A program made the translations under genes and the position numbers. A stretch of 64,000 bases of DNA from Chryseobacterium polytrichastri (lineage in GTDB: Bacteria > Bacteroidota > Bacteroidia > Flavobacteriales > Weeksellaceae). Below, in pieces: positions 59,475 through 64,000 of the stretch. The notes under the pieces were generated by a model that did not search any database, was not told where the DNA came from, and saw only the letters and a program-made list of their open reading frames with translations. Each line of letters opens with the position of its first letter. Positions within the stretch are counted from its first letter, which is position 1. The stretch lies in contig NZ_FRAV01000016.1 of NCBI RefSeq assembly GCF_900142445.1, positions 1 to 64,000 of the forward strand, given 5' to 3'.

Positions 59475-60902
59475 TTATACTTTAAGATCAGCCTCCAACC
59501 CAATCAGGTCTTTGTTTGCATCCAGAATAGGTTGAACTTCATTGTTGATGAATTCTTCCGTCTGAATCGGAGCAAAACCGATAAAGTTTTTAGGATCTAA
59601 CACTTCTTTTAATTTCGTTTTATCTAATTTTAATGAATCATCATTTAAGATTCTTTCAATCAGATCATTTTCTTTACCTTCTTCTTTTACCTTTTTAGAA
59701 GCTTCCATTGAGTGAACTCTGATCACTTCGTGAATTTCCTGACGGTCACCACCAGCTTTCACTTCTTCCATAATGATGTATTCTGTCGCCATGAAAGGAA
59801 GCTCTTCTTCAATATGTTTGTTGATTCTGTTTGGATACACAACAATTCCGTTCATGATGTTATTCCAAATCAATAGAATAGCGTCAACAGCTAAAAATGC
59901 CTGAGGAATTGTTAATCTCTTGTTAGCAGAATCATCCAATGTTCTTTCAAACCATTGTGTTGAAGCTACCATTGCAGAACTTGTTGTTAGAGACATTACA
60001 TATTTTGCCAACGCTCCAATTCTTTCACTTCTCATTGGGTTACGTTTGTAAGCCATTGCCGATGAACCGATTTGGTTTTTCTCGAATGGCTCTTCAACTT
60101 CTTTAAGATTTTGAAGTAAACGTAAATCGTTTGAGAATTTGTGAGCAGACTGAGCGATATTTCCTAATAACGCCACAACTTTTGCATCAATCTTTCTGTC
60201 ATACGTCTGACCAGAAACACCAAATACTTTATCGAAACCGAATCTTTTTGAAAGTTCTTTATCTAAGTGCTTCACTTTAGAGTAATCTCCATTGAAAAGC
60301 TCTAAGAAACTTGCAGCCGTTCCTGTAGTTCCTTTAACTCCTCTGAAACGTAGAGTTTCTAAGAAGAAATCAAGTTCTTCGATATCAAGAACCAAACTTT
60401 GTAACCAAAGGGTTGCTCTTTTTCCAACAGTCGTTAACTGAGCCGGTTGAAAATGCGTGAATCCTAACGTTGGAAGATCTTTATATTGAATAGAAAAATC
60501 CGCAAGGTTTTTCATTACGTTTACTAATTTTTTCTTTAAAATTAATAATCCGTCACGGATTTGAATTAAGTCTGTATTATCTCCTACAAAAGCCGAAGTA
60601 GCTCCTAAATGTATAATTCCTTTTGCTGAAGGTGCCACATCACCATACGCGTGAACGTGAGCCATAACATCATGACGGAATTTTTTCTCATACTCTGCTG
60701 CTTTATCATAATCGATATTTTCAGCATTGGCTTTCAACTCAGCAATCTGCTCGTCAGAAATTTCAAGACCAAGGTCTTTTTCGATCTCTGCAAGAGCGAT
60801 CCAAAGCTGTCTCCAAGTACGGAATTTGTTATTATGTGAGAAATTAAATAACATTTCTTCACTGGAGTATCGCTCTTCCAATGGATTTTTGTAGGAATTC
60901 AT
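59475..60902 (-). CDS. purB: Adenylosuccinate lyase
   Basis: A 475-residue lyase. It has the ASL signature SSAMAYKRNPMRSERIG, THFQPAQLTTVGKRATLW, RHDVMAHVHAY and GVSGQTYDRK. It cleaves SAICAR and adenylosuccinate in purine synthesis. A TATTTTTG -7 element lies upstream on the minus strand (60925-60932). Confidence 0.95.
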   Translation of the reverse strand: MNSYKNPLEERYSSEEMLFNFSHNNKFRTWRQLWIALAEIEKDLGLEISDEQIAELKANAENIDYDKAAEYEKKFRHDVMAHVHAYGDVAPSAKGIIHLGATSAFVGDNTDLIQIRDGLLILKKKLVNVMKNLADFSIQYKDLPTLGFTHFQPAQLTTVGKRATLWLQSLVLDIEELDFFLETLRFRGVKGTTGTAASFLELFNGDYSKVKHLDKELSKRFGFDKVFGVSGQTYDRKIDAKVVALLGNIAQSAHKFSNDLRLLQNLKEVEEPFEKNQIGSSAMAYKRNPMRSERIGALAKYVMSLTTSSAMVASTQWFERTLDDSANKRLTIPQAFLAVDAILLIWNNIMNGIVVYPNRINKHIEEELPFMATEYIIMEEVKAGGDRQEIHEVIRVHSMEASKKVKEEGKENDLIERILNDDSLKLDKTKLKEVLDPKNFIGFAPIQTEEFINNEVQPILDANKDLIGLEADLKV

Positions 60903-61078
60903 TCTTCTTTTACTTTTAGATGCACAAAAATACGGATTTTCGTTGAGAGATGAAAATTGATACCAGCCTTTTATTTCATGAAAATATTTTCATGCATATT
61001 TAATTAAATGGTTTAAAATTTAAACACCAAACACTAATTTAACAAATAACAAACACATTTACAATACTTTAACCTTTG

Positions 61079-61086
61079 TATTTTTG
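61079..61086 (+). promoter_or_regulatory. TAnnTTTG element of the OmpH gene
   Basis: TATTTTTG is an exact -7 match 50 bp upstream of ATG 61136. Confidence 0.5.
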
Positions 61087-61135
61087 GCAATATGTAATAT
61101 TATATTATAAATTTGAAAAAAATTCATAAAAACAA

Positions 61136-61675
61136 ATGAGAAAATTAATTATTGCATTTTCAGCCGGATTATTATTAATCACTAATCTACTTCATGCACA
61201 GCAAAAATTAGGTCATGTAAATTCTGATGCTATTTTTACTAACTATTCTGAAGTAAAAACAGCTGCTACCGCTGCTGAAAATTTTGGTAAAACAAAGCAA
61301 GCTGAAATCGACAAAATGGTCAATGAATTTCAAGCCAAATTGAAAACAGCTCAGGATAAGCAGAAAACACTAACTGCCGCCAACAAAGATAAGCTAACAA
61401 AAGAATTAGGAAATACAGAAACTGAATTGAAGGATCTTGGAGGTAAAATTGAAGCATTGAGAACAAAGTCTAGCAAAGATGTTTCTGATAAACAAAATGA
61501 GCTATTTGCTCCTATTCAGAAGAAGGTAGCCGATGCTATTGCTGCGGTTGCCAAAGAAAAAGGTCTCGTTTATGTTTTTGACACCTCAAAATCTCAGGGT
61601 AACAACAGTATTGGATACTATAATCCCAGTGATGATATTACGGCTGCAGTAAAAGCAAAATTGGGAATCAAATAA
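61136..61675 (+). CDS. OmpH/Skp-family periplasmic chaperone
   Basis: A 179-residue protein with signal peptide (RKLIIAFSAGLLLITNLLHAQ), then the OmpH domain. KLGHVNSDAIFTNYSEV is followed by a long Lys/Ala-rich coiled coil (ENFGKTKQAEIDKMV through LRTKSSKDVSDK) and VADAIAAVAKEKGLVYVFDTS, typical of the tentacle-like Skp fold. It binds unfolded outer-membrane proteins. It is not next to bamA here, unlike the usual skp gene, so it may be one of several paralogues. Confidence 0.9.
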   Translation: MRKLIIAFSAGLLLITNLLHAQQKLGHVNSDAIFTNYSEVKTAATAAENFGKTKQAEIDKMVNEFQAKLKTAQDKQKTLTAANKDKLTKELGNTETELKDLGGKIEALRTKSSKDVSDKQNELFAPIQKKVADAIAAVAKEKGLVYVFDTSKSQGNNSIGYYNPSDDITAAVKAKLGIK

Positions 61676-61706
61676 TATTTCATCTCCTAGTTGATGAAAG
61701 TTATAT

Positions 61707-61745
61707 AAAACAGCAAGCCGTTCTTTTGAATGGCTTGCTGTTTTT
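61707..61745 (+). terminator. Terminator of the OmpH gene
   Basis: CAGCAAGCC pairs perfectly with GGCTTGCTG, followed by TTTTT. Confidence 0.85.
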
Positions 61746-62003
61746 AAGTAGTCCAATATCATTTCAGCCGTTGAGATTCTTCTAGGATTGACCAAGAATA
61801 TTTTTTATTGAGATTACTTTACTTCGACAAGCTCAGTACAGGCTAACTTCGCTCCGCTCAATGAACGCTTTTTATATTGTCGGAAAATTGCCTAGCTATG
61901 ATGTTCTATGTTGATTTATAATTTTTTTAGGTTAAATTTTTTAAGTTAAAAATCAGACGTTTCGAATTGTTGATAAGCAATTCGTTTTTTGTGGAGTTAA
62001 GAC
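61746..62003. other. Repeat-rich stretch without a gene
   Basis: It contains TTGAGATTCTTCTAGG (61773), a motif resembling TTGATATTCTTCCAGG at 62160, and TTCGACAAGCTCAG (61820), a dispersed motif of this type of genome. No coding frame is convincing. Confidence 0.5.
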
Positions 62004-62036
62004 AAACCTAACAGGTTTTTGAAACCTGTTAGGTTT
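62004..62036. repeat. Hairpin AAACCTAACAGG type
   Basis: AAACCTAACAGGTTT pairs perfectly with AAACCTGTTAGGTTT around a short loop. The hairpin at 37258-37290 has the same ends but a different middle, so these may be two copies of a small dispersed palindrome rather than gene-specific terminators. Confidence 0.65.
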
Positions 62037-62221
62037 AGTGAAAATGAGGATTGCAAATAAATCGTTTTATTCTTTTATCACGGAATATTTTATGAATCTG
62101 CCATTCTGAATGGAACGCGATGAAGTGAAGAACCTCTATCTTTTTTTTGAATTTCACTGTTGATATTCTTCCAGGATGACAAACTTTATAGTGATGATGA
62201 TTGTTGAAAAGTATGACAAAT

Positions 62222-62334
62222 GCCCTAGCCGTGATAGTAACGGTTACCCCGCAACACGGAGCTGGAGAGTGAAAGGCTTTGAGCGTTGGCATGGGTTGGC
62301 GTGAGGAGTATGAGTGGATAGCGCGATTAAGCTT
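62222..62334 (+). ncRNA. Candidate structured RNA, Flavo-1-like motif
   Basis: This stretch is visibly more GC-rich than its surroundings. It begins CCCTAGCCGTGATAG, contains the short palindrome GTAACGGTTAC and ends GTGGATAGCGCGATTAAGC. The conserved opening (CCCTAGCC...GATAG) and ending (GGATAGC) recall repeated structured segments of Flavobacteriia and may correspond to the Flavo-1 RNA motif, from memory only. An 85-codon reading frame on the other strand covers it but has no protein-like character. Confidence 0.45.
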
Positions 62335-62434
62335 CTAATTCAAGAAATTCAAGCTTTCCGGTGATCAAAACATTGGGAATACAGCATGTTTTATTCTACA
62401 TTTGCCTTTTTTAAAACAATAAATTACAGGAGGC

Positions 62435-63310
62435 ATGAGGAAACTGGAAATCAAAAAAAACATTCAGAAAGAAGAAGATAAAAACCTGTCTTTTCGGGCT
62501 TTTGATTTAACTACAGAAAACCTGAAAGACTATTTAAAACCTCATAAAAAAGATCATTTTTTTATTGTTGTTATTGAGAAAGGAAGTTTACATATTCAGA
62601 TTGAAGATAAAATACATTCTCTGAAAGCCGGAAAAATTTCTGTGGTATTTCCTGAGCAGTTTCATTTTATTATAGAATCAAGTGATGATTTGAAAGGAAA
62701 AATCATCCTGTTTGAAGAAATACTGTTTTGTTCCGATATTTTAAAGAATGAATTGAGTACGTATAATGTCAATCTTTCTACCCAATTGAACTGCACAATT
62801 CTTTCTCCCGAAGATTTTGAACAAAGTTTACATGCCATTGAAATCATCAAAGGAATTTACCAAAAACCGAGTCTTATTAAAAAGGAACAGGCGAGATTTC
62901 ATATTAAAATTTTCTTATTGGCATTGATAGAATCCATTCACGGACTTCATCCTATTTTGCATAAAGAAACTGCTGACAAACCTGTTTATGTTCGCTTCAA
63001 AAAATTACTCAATCAGCATTATAAAGAGCAGCGTACCGTTCAATATTATGCAGAAGAATTAGCCATTACGCCTAAAAAACTGAACTCAATCACGAAAAAA
63101 CATTGTGGCGAAACAGCCATTCAGGCGATTCACAATCGAATTCTTATAGAAATCAAACGTCAGCTTCTCTTTTCAGACCTCAGCCATAAAGAAATTGCTT
63201 TTGATCTGGGCTTTAATTCTCCATCAGCACTTAATAAATTTGTTAAGGCCAAATTGAAGGAAACTCCTACAGAACTTCAACAAGAGTTGGCGCAAATGTA
63301 TATCGGATAG
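62435..63310 (+). CDS. AraC-family transcriptional regulator
   Basis: A 291-residue regulator. N-terminal cupin-type sensor (VVIEKGSLHIQIEDKIHSLKAG, VVFPEQFHFII) is followed by the HTH pair (VQYYAEELAITPKKLNSITK and IAFDLGFNSPSALNKFVKAK). AGGAGG lies one nucleotide before the ATG, too close for normal use. It precedes the alcohol dehydrogenase gene by 67 bp in the same direction and may control it. Confidence 0.9.
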   Translation: MRKLEIKKNIQKEEDKNLSFRAFDLTTENLKDYLKPHKKDHFFIVVIEKGSLHIQIEDKIHSLKAGKISVVFPEQFHFIIESSDDLKGKIILFEEILFCSDILKNELSTYNVNLSTQLNCTILSPEDFEQSLHAIEIIKGIYQKPSLIKKEQARFHIKIFLLALIESIHGLHPILHKETADKPVYVRFKKLLNQHYKEQRTVQYYAEELAITPKKLNSITKKHCGETAIQAIHNRILIEIKRQLLFSDLSHKEIAFDLGFNSPSALNKFVKAKLKETPTELQQELAQMYIG

Positions 63311-63345
63311 TCTTATGTGTATAACATCATTGCTTCTGCCCTCTT

Positions 63346-63353
63346 TAATTTTG
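63346..63353 (+). promoter_or_regulatory. TAnnTTTG element of the alcohol dehydrogenase gene
   Basis: TAATTTTG is a -7 match 24 bp upstream of ATG 63378. No good -33 box is present. Confidence 0.4.
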
Positions 63354-63377
63354 CATCATTATAATTAAAGAATAAAA

Positions 63378-64000
63378 ATGAGCAAATTATTTATAGCAGG
63401 AGAAGTTTTCCACGGTGCGGGAAGTCTTGACGAATTAAAAAATATCAAAGGTAAAAAAGCTGTAATTGTAACGGGTGGAAGCTCGATGAGAAAAAGCGGA
63501 ACGTTGGATAAAGCGATTGCTTATCTTACAGAAGCAGGAATCGAAACCCAAATTTTCGAAGGTGTGGAAGAAGATCCTTCATCTGCAACTTGCATGAAAG
63601 GTGCTGAAATGATTCAAAATTTTCAACCAGACTGGATCATCGGTTTAGGAGGTTGTTCTGCAATTGATGCAGCAAAAATCATGTGGGTGTTTTATGAATA
63701 TCCTGATGCGGATTTCGAAGCGATGATCAAGCCTTTCACAGTGCCTGTTTTAAGAAATAAAGCTAAATTCATTGCCATTCCTTCCACTAGCGGAACAGGA
63801 ACTGAAACTACAGGTTTGGCCGTAATTACAGACCGTGAAAAAGGCGTAAAATATCCAATTGTATCTTACGAACTAACGCCGGACATTGCGATTATTGACG
63901 GTGAAATCTGTGCTTCAATGCCGGCTCATGTTACCGCTAATACAGGTCTTGATGTTTTAACACACTGCGTGGAAGCCTATGTTTCAAATATCGAAAATAA
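63378..64000 (+). CDS. Iron-containing alcohol dehydrogenase (3' end outside the window)
   Basis: 207 residues are visible, open at the right edge. The fold is the iron-dependent alcohol dehydrogenase type. KGKKAVIVTGGSSMRKSG is followed by GLGGCSAIDAAKIMW (NAD site), FIAIPSTSGTGTETT and ANTGLDVLTHCVEAYVS, in which the metal-binding His and Asp positions are partly visible. It would interconvert alcohols and aldehydes. The AraC gene in front suggests inducible expression. Confidence 0.9.
   Translation, partial: MSKLFIAGEVFHGAGSLDELKNIKGKKAVIVTGGSSMRKSGTLDKAIAYLTEAGIETQIFEGVEEDPSSATCMKGAEMIQNFQPDWIIGLGGCSAIDAAKIMWVFYEYPDADFEAMIKPFTVPVLRNKAKFIAIPSTSGTGTETTGLAVITDREKGVKYPIVSYELTPDIAIIDGEICASMPAHVTANTGLDVLTHCVEAYVSNIEN

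Noticed and set aside
62035..62292. 85-codon reading frame on the minus strand
   Set aside because: It covers the structured GC-richer segment and a repeat hairpin, has an unnatural composition, and no signal or domain.
62428..62433. AGGAGG as a strong ribosome binding site for the AraC gene
   Set aside because: It is only one nucleotide from the ATG, too close to work normally, and Bacteroidota rarely rely on this signal.
1..64000. CRISPR array, tRNA or rRNA genes, integrase or transposase
   Set aside because: No regularly spaced direct repeats, no cloverleaf-like segments and no transposase-like protein were recognised by eye. A tRNAscan and Rfam run would settle the RNA part.

Overview
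The window looks like a chromosomal segment of a Flavobacteriia species close to Chryseobacterium (Weeksellaceae). The evidence is the AT-rich base composition, several exact TAnnTTTG promoter elements of the Bacteroidota type, the near absence of useful Shine-Dalgarno sequences, TonB/PorT-type outer-membrane proteins, and a class A beta-lactamase with the motif spacing of the PER/CIA/CGA group. No rRNA, tRNA or CRISPR array was recognised, and no transposase, integrase or complete insertion sequence was seen. The last gene (iron alcohol dehydrogenase) runs off the right edge.

Layout. 0.1-9.7 kb: small redox, signalling and regulatory genes (HxlR with a divergent SDR reductase, a diheme P460 fusion with a lipoprotein, a LytS/LytTR two-component pair, DUF1223, DoxX, an MBL hydrolase, an aldo/keto reductase and an AraC regulator). 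9.8-19.4 kb: a secreted basic protein, GNAT, an MBL-fold hydrolase, an S41 protease lipoprotein, a frameshifted AraC regulator next to a DUF417 membrane protein, an ECF sigma factor with a membrane partner, methylglyoxal synthase convergent with a GapN-like dehydrogenase, and an exported thiol peroxidase. 19.4-30.4 kb is the most accessory part: a 0.9-kb gap packed with repeats, a PCMD lipoprotein/barrel pair, a putative abortive-infection protein, a five-gene cluster (HTH, diheme cytochrome peroxidase, Cys-motif/plug-like protein, TPR protein, unknown), and a large protein joining an Mrr-like nuclease to a STAND-type NTPase. 30.5-38.3 kb: urocanate hydratase, a TonB-type receptor, a second ECF sigma locus and a D-2-hydroxyacid dehydrogenase. 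38.8-49.5 kb: a FabH/FabI-like pair, Pcm, a Gfo/Idh/MocA oxidoreductase, a GH5-CBM glycosidase, a beta-lactamase and 3-hydroxyacyl-CoA dehydrogenase. 49.8-61.7 kb: housekeeping genes pheT, dnaN, dgkA, purL and purB, a barstar-like protein overlapping purL, and an OmpH/Skp chaperone. 62.4-64 kb: an AraC regulator and the start of an iron alcohol dehydrogenase.

How the genes fit together. The likely exported redox proteins (diheme P460 fusion, diheme peroxidase, exported Tpx) point to envelope peroxide and cytochrome chemistry. The two ECF loci carry sequences resembling self-recognised promoters, and at the second locus the element appears on both strands so that a divergent membrane-protein gene would be co-controlled. 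The best candidates for phage defence are the Mrr-nSTAND protein (28202-30403) and the putAbiC-like protein (22537-23700).

The strongest unexplained structure is in the gaps. Three families of palindromic or conserved non-coding repeats recur: R1 (four copies, GGCGCAAGGATTTTATC core), R2 (three copies, AACCATTAAG ends) and R3 (three copies, about 43 nt). Two R3 copies supply the final codons and stop of unrelated genes. There is also one GC-richer structured segment at 62.2 kb that may be a conserved Flavobacteria RNA motif. All functional calls rest on reading the sequence and remembered family motifs. No database search was run.
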